Of a DNA stretch of 64,000 nucleotides, positions 19,770 to 28,629 are shown one piece after another. This DNA is from JAHFUS01 sp035689115 (GTDB lineage Bacteria; Actinomycetota; Acidimicrobiia; Acidimicrobiales; GCA-2861595). The stretch's first letter is position 1. Each line of letters begins with the position of its first letter. Both the position numbers and the translations under genes were made by a program. The stretch covers positions 1 through 64,000 of the forward strand of contig DASSMA010000078.1 of NCBI GenBank assembly GCA_035689115.1, written 5' to 3'. Under the pieces are notes generated by a model. It searched no databases. It worked only from the letters and a program-made list of their open reading frames with translations, and was not told the DNA's origin.

Positions 19770-21512
19770 CTACTCGGGCACCTTCCAGGCGATGGTCGTC
19801 CCGTCGTCGGCCAGGACCGGCAACCCGAGCCGGCTGAGGTAGTCGTAGGCCTGCGGCCACGGCCGATCGCGGTGGTAGACGACGTACCCGATCCCCTGCC
19901 GGCGCAGGTCGTCGACGCCGAACGTCGGGGCATCCTCGAAGCCCGGCTCTCCCCCGAGGGCCAGCACCTGCCTGTAGAGCGGGACGGCGACCAGGCGCCG
20001 GAGTCGCTTGTCCGGGTAGTGGGACACGTAGCCGGACACCATCGGCCGGCCGTGGACGGTGGCGTAGTAGTAGAAGATGCTGTCGTCGCGGTCGGCGGGC
20101 ACGTCTCCCACGGCGGTGAAGCCGGACTGCCACTGGAGCGGCACCTCGAGCACGGCGCCCCGACCGGGGTCGGCGGCGATGCGGTGGTACGCCTCCGGCA
20201 CCGCAGTCGGCTGGTTCAGCACCGGGCCGGGGAGGAACTCGACGGCGGTGACGGCGAGGGCGGCGGCGATCGCCACGACCCGGCGCCGCCCGGCCAGCGA
20301 CGCCAGCGTGGTCGCCGCCAGGACGTCCAGCGCCAGGGCGGCGACGATGGCGAACCGGCCCGGAACGCGGACCCCGTTCAGCACGGGCAGGAAGTGCCAA
20401 GCCATGTACGGCAGTGGCACGGCGAAGCGCCGCCCGAGGTAGGAGAACAACCCGCCGGTGTGCCCGCCCACCTGGAGGAACGGGCCGAAGGACAGGAGGG
20501 CGGCGACCGCTGCCAGCGCCACCCAGCCCCGCCGGCGCGCCGCTGCAACCCGACCCCGCCCGAGGTAGGCGAGCGCCAGCACGACGAGCCCTGGGTTGGC
20601 CAGGCCCTCGCCGCCGGCGGAGAGATACGTCACCTTCCGTCCGACGGTTGATCCCCACAGGGGATGGGTGGGAGACGGGAGGAACCAGCCGAGCACATCG
20701 GCGGAGAAGCGGTCGGCGTCGCCCCAACCCTTCAGGTGGTCGAGTTCACCGTTCAGGAGCGCGGAGATCATCGGCACGAGGAGCGGCAGCGACACCGCCA
20801 CTGCGACACCGGCTCCCTCCAGGAGCCGCAGTAGGGCGACGCGGTCGAGGCGCCGGCGCCACGAGACGGCAAGCACGGCGAGGGAGAGGAGCAGGAACGA
20901 CAGCAGGTAGAAGTCGATCAGGAAGGTCAGGCCCACCAGCAGCCCGAGGAGGCACGCCCGCCGCCTCGTAGGTACGTCGAGGAAGCGCAGGAAGGCCAGG
21001 ATCCCGAAGGGAAGGACCTCGACGTGCACCAGGTTGAAATGCCCGCCCATCTGCACGAACCGGTAAGGGACGAACGCGAAGGCGAAGCCGGCGAAGAAGG
21101 CGGCCGCCCGGTCGCCGGTGAGGCGGAGCGCCAGGAAGTAAGCGCCCAGGGCCGACAGGAGCAGTGCCGCTACCTGGCTGACGTTCACCGCCGCTCCGAC
21201 CCCGAACAGGCGGCCCACCGGCCACGTCACCACCATCACCAAGGGGGCGGTCGTGTGAAATGCCAGGTTCGCCCCCACTGGATGGAACTGCTGGTGGGTG
21301 ACGAACGGGTCGTGCCCGTGGGCCATCGCCCTCGGCATCCACCACCACGCCCACAGGAACTGGCTCCCGTCGCCGCCGGCCGACAGGATCCGCGTCGTGG
21401 GATGCGACGCGACCGGCCACAGCACGACGGCCGCCGCTGCCGCATATGCCGCGGCGACCGCCAGGTGAGCCCGCCGACGGGCGGGCGGCGCTGCCGGCGG
21501 CGCGTCGGTCAC
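19770..21512 (-). CDS. Large polytopic membrane protein, GT-C/PMT-like, unknown function
   Basis: 580 residues, about eleven membrane segments and a C-terminal soluble domain (about 455-580). The first extracytoplasmic loop holds SAGGDGSQFLWAWWWMP and a following HDPFVTHQQFHPVGANLAFH, charged and aromatic as in lipid-linked-sugar glycosyltransferases. GDRAAAFFAGFAFAFVPYRF resembles the membrane core of actinobacterial mannosyl- or arabinosyltransferase-like proteins. Specific activity is unknown. The GTG at 21512 overlaps the stop of the upstream membrane protein by four bases, so the two are a coupled pair located between uvrB and uvrA. Confidence 0.72.
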   Translation of the reverse strand: MTDAPPAAPPARRRAHLAVAAAYAAAAAVVLWPVASHPTTRILSAGGDGSQFLWAWWWMPRAMAHGHDPFVTHQQFHPVGANLAFHTTAPLVMVVTWPVGRLFGVGAAVNVSQVAALLLSALGAYFLALRLTGDRAAAFFAGFAFAFVPYRFVQMGGHFNLVHVEVLPFGILAFLRFLDVPTRRRACLLGLLVGLTFLIDFYLLSFLLLSLAVLAVSWRRRLDRVALLRLLEGAGVAVAVSLPLLVPMISALLNGELDHLKGWGDADRFSADVLGWFLPSPTHPLWGSTVGRKVTYLSAGGEGLANPGLVVLALAYLGRGRVAAARRRGWVALAAVAALLSFGPFLQVGGHTGGLFSYLGRRFAVPLPYMAWHFLPVLNGVRVPGRFAIVAALALDVLAATTLASLAGRRRVVAIAAALAVTAVEFLPGPVLNQPTAVPEAYHRIAADPGRGAVLEVPLQWQSGFTAVGDVPADRDDSIFYYYATVHGRPMVSGYVSHYPDKRLRRLVAVPLYRQVLALGGEPGFEDAPTFGVDDLRRQGIGYVVYHRDRPWPQAYDYLSRLGLPVLADDGTTIAWKVPE

Positions 21513-23191
21513 ACTGTCTCGTAGGTCACGACGGTGAGCGGCACCCCCCGGACCAGGGTGACCCGGGAGTGGCCAGTGACGTGCCAGCCCGGGTAGGCGA
21601 GATCGCGGCGGTGCGACTCGGAGAGGTCGACGAGGGCGAAGCTGCGGACCCCGGCCCGCTCGAGGACGTCCACAGCAAACGTGGCGTCCTCGTTGTACAC
21701 GGCGGTGAGCCACCGGTGGTCGCCGTAGAACCACCCGCCCTCGCGACCCAGGTGGCCCACGCGCGACACGACCACCGGCTCCGGGCGTCGGTCGAGGGCG
21801 GCCAGGGCCTCGGCAAACTGGTGCGTCCGCTGAGATGTCCACGCCAGCCCGAAGACGGTGATGGTCGCGGCCAGACCGACCAGGCCCCGGGCGACCCACA
21901 GGGGGAGCGCCGGCAGGGCGACGATGCCCACCACGCCGGCCAGGAGGCCACTCAGCAGGATGTACCGGCCGGCCCACTGCGGCCCGGCGCCGCCCGAGAA
22001 CTGGGTGGCCCACACCAGGGGCAGGGCGGCCAGCGCCACCCCGAGCACGAAGCGCCCCGGAAACCGGCGCCAGCCGAGCACGACCCCGGCCACCGCGAGG
22101 GGCGTGGCGGCGGCGAGTCCAGGCACGAACCCGAGCCCGTCAGCGAAGCGAACGCCGTACATGGCCACCACGCCGATGCCGGCGACCACCGCCGGGCCGG
22201 TGCCACCCGGCCGGGTCGACCGCCAGCACGCGTAGGCCAGAAGCACGACGAGGGCGACCGCCACCGCGCACGACATCGGCTCCAGGATCGGGTGGAGGCC
22301 GCCGGCGGTGAGGAACGCTTCCTTGAGCCGGGTGGCGAGGGCGCCGTCGCCGGAGCCCGTCGCGTCGGAGACGGCCGCCGAGGCGGTGCCGGCCGCCCGG
22401 CCGAACCGGATGGCCTGCCCCACTGTGACCTGCTCGAGGACGGTGTTCAGGACGACGGGCACGGCGAAGGCGCCCACCGCCACCAGGCCGCCGGCCACGG
22501 CCGGCACCGGCTTGCGGCGGACGACCAGCAACACCAGGCAGGCCGCCCCCACGCCGACGAACGCGTACACCAGCGCCTCGGTGCGCAGGGCGGCCGCCGC
22601 CCCGAACAGGGCGCCGGCGCCGGCGAAGGCGGAGAGCCGGCGGCGCTCCTCGGCGGCGTCGAGGAGCAGGACCACCGCCCACGCCATGAGGGCGACCCCG
22701 ATGCTGTGCTCCCACAGGTCCAGCGCATAGATCGTGAGCGGCGAGGCGAGGCCCACGATCCAGAACGCCGCCCACCCGTCGCTCGTCCCTCCCGACAGGC
22801 GCCGGGCCAGCGCCCGGGCGGCCACAGCGGCGGCGACCGAGCCGAGCATCGGCAGCAGGAGGGTGAGCCGGTAGCCGCCCAGGCGCCACAGCGGGTAGGC
22901 GGCGTAGAGGACGGGCAGCGTGGTGGCGTTGACCCACCGGTGGTCGTACCTGGAGGTGTAGTACAGCGGGTGCAGCCGGCCCTCCGGGTCCCACCGCTGG
23001 GCCCAGTACCCGACGTCGGGGTCGAGGCGGCCGCGCTCCGCCATCACCCGGAGGGTGGCCACCTTGCCGCCGGTGTCGGTGCCCAGATAGGCGCGGGGGT
23101 CGTTGGCGAGCGACAGGCCGGCGTAGACCGCCAGCAGGACGGCGCAGGCGGCCAGCGGGCGGCGCAGGAAGGCGCCGGCCCGGACCGTCAG
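21509..23191 (-). CDS. Large polytopic membrane protein, unknown function, apparent CTG start
   Basis: 560 residues with a first helix at about 8-28 and roughly ten more hydrophobic stretches. A loop after helix 1 contains LGTDTGGKVATLRVMAERG and YYTSRYDHRWVNATTLP. The architecture resembles GT-C glycosyltransferases, but no family can be named. No ATG, GTG or TTG precedes the first helix. The frame opens with CTG at 23191, whose bases overlap the uvrB stop as CTGA, with GAGGTGAGG just upstream as a ribosome binding site. Every other coupled pair here uses the same NTGA overlap. Starting at the next GTG would delete the first helix. Confidence 0.7.
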   Translation of the reverse strand: MTVRAGAFLRRPLAACAVLLAVYAGLSLANDPRAYLGTDTGGKVATLRVMAERGRLDPDVGYWAQRWDPEGRLHPLYYTSRYDHRWVNATTLPVLYAAYPLWRLGGYRLTLLLPMLGSVAAAVAARALARRLSGGTSDGWAAFWIVGLASPLTIYALDLWEHSIGVALMAWAVVLLLDAAEERRRLSAFAGAGALFGAAAALRTEALVYAFVGVGAACLVLLVVRRKPVPAVAGGLVAVGAFAVPVVLNTVLEQVTVGQAIRFGRAAGTASAAVSDATGSGDGALATRLKEAFLTAGGLHPILEPMSCAVAVALVVLLAYACWRSTRPGGTGPAVVAGIGVVAMYGVRFADGLGFVPGLAAATPLAVAGVVLGWRRFPGRFVLGVALAALPLVWATQFSGGAGPQWAGRYILLSGLLAGVVGIVALPALPLWVARGLVGLAATITVFGLAWTSQRTHQFAEALAALDRRPEPVVVSRVGHLGREGGWFYGDHRWLTAVYNEDATFAVDVLERAGVRSFALVDLSESHRRDLAYPGWHVTGHSRVTLVRGVPLTVVTYETV

Positions 23192-25200
23192 ATCCTCACC
23201 TCGCGCAGCTCGCGCTTCAGGTCGGCCACCTCGTCGCGCAGCTTGGCCGCGTACTCGAAGCGGAGGTCGGCGGCCGCCTCGTGCATCTCCTCCTCCAGGG
23301 TGCGGATGAGGCGGGTGAGTTCGTCGCGCGGCAGCTCGGCGAAGTCGCTCCGGTCCCGCCGGCGGGACCGCTTCCCGGCTCCGGGCACGGGGGCCTTCTC
23401 GTCGGGCCGGAGCTGGGCCAGGATGTCGGTGACGGCCTTGCGGATGGTCTGCGGGTCGATGCCGTGCTCCGCGTTGTAGGCCTGCTGGACCCCCCGGCGC
23501 CGCTGGGTCTCGGAGATGGCGCGCTGCATGGAGTCGGTGACCCGGTCGGCGTACATCACCACCTGGCCGTCGACGTTGCGGGCCGCCCGCCCCATGGTCT
23601 GGATCAGCGACGTCTCGCTGCGGAGGAACCCCTCCTTGTCGGCGTCGAGGATGGCGACCAGCGACACCTCGGGGAGGTCTAGCCCCTCCCGCAGGAGGTT
23701 GATGCCCACCAGCACGTCGAACTCGCCGAGGCGCAGGTCCCGCAGGATCTCGATGCGCTGGATGGTGTCGACGTTGGAGTGCAGGTAGCGGACCCGCACC
23801 CCCATCTCCAGCAGGTAGTCGGTGAGGTCCTCGGCCATCTTCTTGGTGAGGGTGGTGACCAGGACCCGGGCGCCCACCTCGACCCGCTCGTTGATCGCCT
23901 GGATCAGGTCGTCGATCTGGCCCTTGGTGGGCTTCACCACCACCTCGGGGTCCACCAGGCCGGTGGGCCGCACGATCTGCTCCACCACCTGGGTGGACTG
24001 CTCGATCTCGTAGTCGGACGGCGTGGCCGACAGGAACACGCACTGGTTGACCCGCTGGTAGAACTCGTCGAAGCGCAGCGGGCGGTTGTCGGCCGCCGAC
24101 GGCAGCCGGAACCCGTGCTCGATGAGCGTCTCCTTGCGGGAGTGGTCCCCCTCGTACTGGCCGTGCAGCTGGGGCACGGTGACGTGGCTCTCGTCGATGA
24201 CCAGCAGGTAGTCCTTCGGGAAGAAGTCGAGCAGGGTGTGCGGCGGCTCCCCCGCCTGGCGGCCGTCGATGTGCCGGCTGTAGTTCTCGATGCCGCTGCA
24301 CGAGCCGATCTCGGCCATCATCTCCAGGTCGTACTGGGTGCGCATGCGCAGCCGCTGCGCCTCGAGCAGCCGGCCGTGGCGCTCGAAGTAGGCCAGCCGC
24401 TGCTGGAGCTCGACCTCGATGCCGCCGATGGCCCGGCGCATCCGCTCGTCGCCGGCGACGTAGTGGGTGGCCGGGAAGATGGTGAGCTCGGCGACGTCGC
24501 CCAGGTGCTCGCCGGTGAGCGTGTCGATGCGGCTGACCCGCTCGACCTCGTCGCCGAACAGCTCGATGCGCACGGCGAACTCCTCGTAGGCCGGGTGCAC
24601 CTCGATGGTGTCGCCCCGCACCCGGAACTTGCCCCGCACCAGGTTGTGGTCGTTGCGCTCGTACTGCATGTCGACCAGCTGGCGGAGGATGGCCCGCTGG
24701 TCGCGCTCGTCGCCCGGGCGCAGGAGCAGCATGCGCTTGGAGTACTCCTCGGGCGACCCCAGGCCGTAGATGCAGCTGACCGAGGCCACCACGATGACGT
24801 CCCGCCGGGCCAGCAGGGCGGCGGTGGCCGAGTGCCGGAGGCGGTCGACCTCGTCGTTGATCGACGAGTCCTTCTCGATGTAGGTGTCGCTCGACGGCAG
24901 GTACGCCTCGGGCTGGTAGTAGTCGTAGTAGCTGACGAAGTACTCGACCCGGTTCTCGGGGAAGAACTCCCGGAACTCGTTGGCCAGCTGGGCCGCCAGC
25001 GACTTGTTGGGAGCGATCACCAGGGTGGGCCGCTGCACCCGCTCGATGGTCCAGGCGATGGTGGCCGACTTCCCCGACCCGGTGATGCCCAGCAGCGTCT
25101 GGAACCGGTCGCCGCGCTCGATGCCGGCGGCCAGGCCGTCGATGGCCTTGGGCTGGTCGCCGGCCGGCGCGAACTCGGAGACGACCCGGAACGGCGGCAC
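23188..25200 (-). CDS. uvrB: UvrB, excinuclease ABC subunit B
   Basis: DNA helicase-like core of nucleotide excision repair that verifies the lesion and recruits UvrC. The 670-residue length is normal. Walker A is GITGSGKS. The beta-hairpin region contains YYDYYQPEAYLP, and helicase motifs include VIDESHVT, SATPSDYE, VGINLLREGLDLP and QTMGRAARN. The last about 40 residues form the UVR coiled coil (DLRFEYAAKLRDEVADL) that contacts UvrC. A long perfect inverted repeat sits about 45 bp upstream of the start. The stop codon overlaps a CTG start of the next gene. Confidence 0.97.
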   Translation of the reverse strand: MPPFRVVSEFAPAGDQPKAIDGLAAGIERGDRFQTLLGITGSGKSATIAWTIERVQRPTLVIAPNKSLAAQLANEFREFFPENRVEYFVSYYDYYQPEAYLPSSDTYIEKDSSINDEVDRLRHSATAALLARRDVIVVASVSCIYGLGSPEEYSKRMLLLRPGDERDQRAILRQLVDMQYERNDHNLVRGKFRVRGDTIEVHPAYEEFAVRIELFGDEVERVSRIDTLTGEHLGDVAELTIFPATHYVAGDERMRRAIGGIEVELQQRLAYFERHGRLLEAQRLRMRTQYDLEMMAEIGSCSGIENYSRHIDGRQAGEPPHTLLDFFPKDYLLVIDESHVTVPQLHGQYEGDHSRKETLIEHGFRLPSAADNRPLRFDEFYQRVNQCVFLSATPSDYEIEQSTQVVEQIVRPTGLVDPEVVVKPTKGQIDDLIQAINERVEVGARVLVTTLTKKMAEDLTDYLLEMGVRVRYLHSNVDTIQRIEILRDLRLGEFDVLVGINLLREGLDLPEVSLVAILDADKEGFLRSETSLIQTMGRAARNVDGQVVMYADRVTDSMQRAISETQRRRGVQQAYNAEHGIDPQTIRKAVTDILAQLRPDEKAPVPGAGKRSRRRDRSDFAELPRDELTRLIRTLEEEMHEAAADLRFEYAAKLRDEVADLKRELREVRI

Positions 25201-25245
25201 GTCCCGAATCGTACCGGCGGGGTGTGACCGGGCGGCCGCACCGCT

Positions 25246-25293
25246 TTCCCGGTATGGAATCTCACGCCGGAGCGTGAGATTCCATACCGGGAA
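25246..25293. repeat. Perfect 22-bp inverted repeat (4-base loop) upstream of uvrB
   Basis: Bases 25246-25267 and 25272-25293 are exact reverse complements, separated by CGGA. It lies in the 102-bp gap between the stop of the M23 peptidase gene (25303) and the uvrB start (25200), both on the minus strand. It could be a terminator for the peptidase transcript, although there is no T-run, or an operator or repeat element for uvrB. It is not a LexA box of the GAAC-N4-GTTC kind. I saw no second copy in the window. Confidence 0.8.
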
Positions 25294-25302
25294 GCCCGAG
25301 GG

Positions 25303-26790
25303 TCAGTGGTGCCAGCCGGGCCAGGTGACCGGCGGCACGGTCACCGGCGGCAGCGTGACCGGTGGCACGGTGATCACGGGTGCCGGCGGCGGCGGGGGCA
25401 CCGGCAGGGGTGCCAGGTCGACGGCGGCGGCGTTGGCGGCCACGCCGGCGGCGGTGAGGCTGCCCAGGAACCGGGCGTCGCCGAACTGCCAGGTGCTGCC
25501 GTCGCGCGCCTGGATCCAGTAGCCCTTGCCCGTGGCCGTCGGCACCAGGCGCACCCCCGCCGGCCAGGTGCACAGCCCGGAGCCGGGGAGCGAGCCCACG
25601 AACCGGGCGTCGCCGAAGGCGTACACGCCGCCGTCGGCAGCCAGGAGCCAGTAGCCCGCCCCGGTCGGCGTGGCGGCGATCGACACCACCGACGTGCGGA
25701 CGCCGACCGAGGGCACCGATCCGAGGAAGGAGGCATCTCCGAAGGCGAAGATGCCGCCGTCGGCGGCGACCAGCCAGTAGCCGCCGTCGGCCGACGGCGC
25801 CATCCCGACGATGGGCTGGTTGAGCGTCATGGCGCCGGTCGAGCCGGCGAAGGCGGCGTCGCCGAAGGCGAAGATGCCGCCGTCGGAGGCCACCAGCCAG
25901 TAGCCGCGGCCGGTCGGCGTGGCGGCCATGCCCACGATCGGGCGGTTGAGCCTGATCGCGCCCGTCGAGCCGAAGAAACCGGCGTCGCCGAAGGCGAAGA
26001 TGCCGCCGTCCCGGGCCACCAGCCAGTAGCCCTCGCCGGTCGGCGTGGCCGCCATCCCGACCACCGGCTGGCTCAGCTTCAGGTTGCCCGTCGACCCGTG
26101 GAAGGCGGCCGCCCCGAAGCCGAACACGCCGCCGTCGGCACCGAGCACCCAGTACCCGGTCCCTCCCTTGGCGCTCGGCACGGCCGGCGGGTTCGTGCCG
26201 TAGGAGCACCGGTTGCCGGCCCGCAGCCCCTGGGCCAGGCGCAGGCTCGTCCAGGGGTCGACGGCCTGGCCGTCGGGCGTCCTGATCTCGAAGTGCAGGT
26301 GGGGGGCGGTGTCCTCGGCGTTGCCGCTGTCGCCCATGAAGGCGATGTGCTGTCCGGCCTTGACCCGCATGCCCGAGGTCACGCCGGGGGCCAGGATCCA
26401 CTCCGGTGGGTTGGCGTTGTCGTCGGTCCCCGGCGTGTCGTTGTTGACGTGGATGTAGCGGTAGGACCAGCCGTCGTCGTCGGTGACGGTGACCATGTTC
26501 CCGGAGAGCCCACCGCTGTCGGGACGGAAGCTCAGCCGGCCGTCCACGGCCGCCAGCAGGGGCTGGAGCTTGGCGCCCATGAGGTCGTTGCCTTCGTGGG
26601 TGCGCCCGCCGCTGCGCGGGGCGCCGAAGTCGTCGCTGTAGCGGACGCTTCCCTGCACCGGGAACTGGATGCGCCGGAACGCCACCCCCTCGTCGCCGAG
26701 GGCGGGCGGCGCGGCAGCGGTCACCGAGGCGACAGCGGTGCTGGCGACGGCGAGGGCGGCGGCGATCCGGCGGATTCTCGGAAATTGCAC
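25303..26790 (-). CDS. Secreted M23 family metallopeptidase with GYWL-type repeats
   Basis: 495 residues. Residues 1-32 are a signal peptide (basic RIRR, Ala-rich core, AAAPPALGDE). Residues about 40-185 are a LytM/M23 domain with its zinc ligands visible: THEGND (His65, Asp69) and PHLHFE (His164, His166). Family members cleave peptidoglycan cross-bridges or activate amidases. Residues about 210-450 hold six copies of a roughly 37-residue repeat of the form GYWLVASDGGIFAFGDAxFxGSTG, probably a beta-propeller-like surface module. The tail is Pro/Val/Thr-rich (PPVTLPPVTVPPVTWPGWHH), suggesting a wall-spanning linker. The start is GTG at 26790. Confidence 0.88.
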   Translation of the reverse strand: MQFPRIRRIAAALAVASTAVASVTAAAPPALGDEGVAFRRIQFPVQGSVRYSDDFGAPRSGGRTHEGNDLMGAKLQPLLAAVDGRLSFRPDSGGLSGNMVTVTDDDGWSYRYIHVNNDTPGTDDNANPPEWILAPGVTSGMRVKAGQHIAFMGDSGNAEDTAPHLHFEIRTPDGQAVDPWTSLRLAQGLRAGNRCSYGTNPPAVPSAKGGTGYWVLGADGGVFGFGAAAFHGSTGNLKLSQPVVGMAATPTGEGYWLVARDGGIFAFGDAGFFGSTGAIRLNRPIVGMAATPTGRGYWLVASDGGIFAFGDAAFAGSTGAMTLNQPIVGMAPSADGGYWLVAADGGIFAFGDASFLGSVPSVGVRTSVVSIAATPTGAGYWLLAADGGVYAFGDARFVGSLPGSGLCTWPAGVRLVPTATGKGYWIQARDGSTWQFGDARFLGSLTAAGVAANAAAVDLAPLPVPPPPPAPVITVPPVTLPPVTVPPVTWPGWHH

Positions 26791-26937
26791 ACGGCACCAT
26801 CGTCACCGGCTCGCGCCCGCCTTAGTGGGAGGATCTGGAAATCGGGACCGATCATCCCGAATCACCCGGGGCGGCCCGGCGCGCCACAGGCGCCCGGGCG
26901 GGGCGTACGATGCGCCCCTGGCAAAGCGGGTGCATGA
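26791..26937. other. Divergent promoter region, M23 peptidase / sensor kinase
   Basis: 147 bp between divergent genes, so both promoters should be here. It contains a small stem (CGGGA with TCCCG) around 26852-26871. I looked for a ydaO/c-di-AMP riboswitch fold, which often precedes wall-peptidase genes in actinobacteria, and could not recognise one. Confidence 0.35.
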
Positions 26938-28629
26938 GTGGTACGTCCTCAACTGCGAATCCCGGGCGTGACGGGATCGCCCCCCATGCGGGGGCTGACG
27001 CCGGCCGAGGCGTCCGGCGGGCACGACGAGCACGGTGGCGGCGAGAACTTCACCGCCGTGGTGACGGCCATCCGGTGGACCACCGCGGCCGTCGCCATCC
27101 TCGTCCTCTCCACCAATGAGCTGACGAGGGCAGACGGCATCGCCGGCGCCGTGGTCCTGTCGCTGGCCGTCTGGCGGACGGTCGCGCCGGTCGACATGGG
27201 CCATGGCCTCCGTCCGGCGTTCCTCCCGATCGTCTTCGAGGCGGCGGTCACCGTCGGCGTGGTCCTCGCCACCGGGAAGTGGAGCTCGCCCTACGCCCTG
27301 CTGCTGTTCACCGTCGTGAGTATGGCGGGCTTCTCCGGCGGGATCCAGGCCGGCCTGGTGGTGGCCGGCGGGTGCCTCATCGCCATCGCCGTGCCGTACC
27401 ACGTGGGCGAGTCCGCTGCCAACGCCGCCACCACCGTCCAGTGGGGCGGCGAGCTGGCCCTAGTGGCGGTGGTGACCGGCTACGCCCGCCGCATCACCGT
27501 CCGGGCGAAGGCCCAGACCACCGCCTACCTCGACCGCCTCCAGCAGCTGTCAGAGGCCAACGGCCTGCTCCTCCAGCTGCACCGGGTGGCCAGCTCGCTG
27601 CCGATGTCCCTCGACGTCGACGAGACGCTCGAATCCGCGGTCCACCGCCTCAGCGAGATGTTCGAGCCCGACGTCCTCGTCGTCCTGGTCCGGGACGAGC
27701 GCAGCGGCTGGACGGTGGTCCGGGCGGCCGGCACGAGCCTCCCCGACCACGTGGCCGACGGCGACCTGCCGCCCGTGCTCGCATCCACCGCCGGCCTCGC
27801 CGCCCCTCGCCTCGAGGTCAACCTGCCGGCGGAGACGCGCCTCGGCGCCGCCACCACCTCGGCCGTCTACGCCCCGCTGCGGGCCCGGGACGAGTTGGTC
27901 GGCCTGGTGGCGGTGGAGCGGGGCGGCGCCCCCTTCGAGGAGAAGGAACAGACCCTGATGGAGGGGTTCGCCGAGCAGCTCGCCGTCGCCCTGGACAACG
28001 CCAGGTGGTTCGCCCGCATCGGCACCCTGGCTGCCGAGCGGGAGCGCACGCGCATCGCCCGGGAGCTCCACGACCGGGTCGGCCAGTCGCTGGCCCTGGT
28101 CGGCTTCGAGCTCGACCGGGCGGCCAAGAGCCCCGACGAGCGGGAGATCCGGCGCCAGGTCGAGGAGCTGCGCCACACCGTGCGGGCCGTCACCGGCGAA
28201 CTGCGCGAAACGCTCTACGATCTCCGCACCGACGTCTCCGAGGAGCAGGGTATGGCGCAGCCCCTCACCGATTTCGTCGACCGGGTCGGCCGGCGGGCCA
28301 ACCTGCGCACCATGGTGGCCGTGGAGGAGTCGCGCCGGCTCCCCCTCACGGTGGAGCGGGAGGTGTGGCGGATCGCCCAGGAGGCGATCACCAACGTCGA
28401 GCGCCACGCCCGGGCGTCGACGATGAGGGTGGCGTGGGTGGTCGACGGTGACCGAGCCGTGCTCACGGTGGCCGACGACGGGCGCGGGATGCCGCCCGAG
28501 GGCGAGCGGCGGCCGGACAGCTACGGCCTGGTGGGCATGCAGGAGCGGGCGGACGCCATCGGCGCCACCCTCACGGTCACCTCCGCCCCGGGTGCCGGCA
28601 CCGAGATTCGGGTATCGGTCGCCGCATGA
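26938..28629 (+). CDS. NarL-type sensor histidine kinase with membrane and GAF domains
   Basis: 563 residues from GTG 26938; GTG 26968 or ATG 26986 would remove 10 or 16 N-terminal residues, and no start has a strong ribosome binding site. Residues about 40-185 contain four to five membrane helices. A GAF domain spans about 205-355. HisKA_3 follows with phosphoacceptor His378 in RIARELHDRVGQSLALVGFE. The HATPase has AQEAITNVERHA, VADDGRGMP and YGLVGMQERADAIG. It should autophosphorylate and signal to the response regulator whose ATG overlaps its stop. The signal sensed is unknown. The pilin genes lie directly downstream of the pair. Confidence 0.9.
   Translation: MVRPQLRIPGVTGSPPMRGLTPAEASGGHDEHGGGENFTAVVTAIRWTTAAVAILVLSTNELTRADGIAGAVVLSLAVWRTVAPVDMGHGLRPAFLPIVFEAAVTVGVVLATGKWSSPYALLLFTVVSMAGFSGGIQAGLVVAGGCLIAIAVPYHVGESAANAATTVQWGGELALVAVVTGYARRITVRAKAQTTAYLDRLQQLSEANGLLLQLHRVASSLPMSLDVDETLESAVHRLSEMFEPDVLVVLVRDERSGWTVVRAAGTSLPDHVADGDLPPVLASTAGLAAPRLEVNLPAETRLGAATTSAVYAPLRARDELVGLVAVERGGAPFEEKEQTLMEGFAEQLAVALDNARWFARIGTLAAERERTRIARELHDRVGQSLALVGFELDRAAKSPDEREIRRQVEELRHTVRAVTGELRETLYDLRTDVSEEQGMAQPLTDFVDRVGRRANLRTMVAVEESRRLPLTVEREVWRIAQEAITNVERHARASTMRVAWVVDGDRAVLTVADDGRGMPPEGERRPDSYGLVGMQERADAIGATLTVTSAPGAGTEIRVSVAA

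Noticed and set aside
25303..26790. DNA tandem repeat locus
   Set aside because: The periodicity is explained by the coding GYWL-type protein repeats; the DNA units have diverged at third positions.
26791..26937. c-di-AMP (ydaO) riboswitch upstream of the M23 gene
   Set aside because: Expected from biology, but I could not find the conserved core; only a 5-bp stem is visible.
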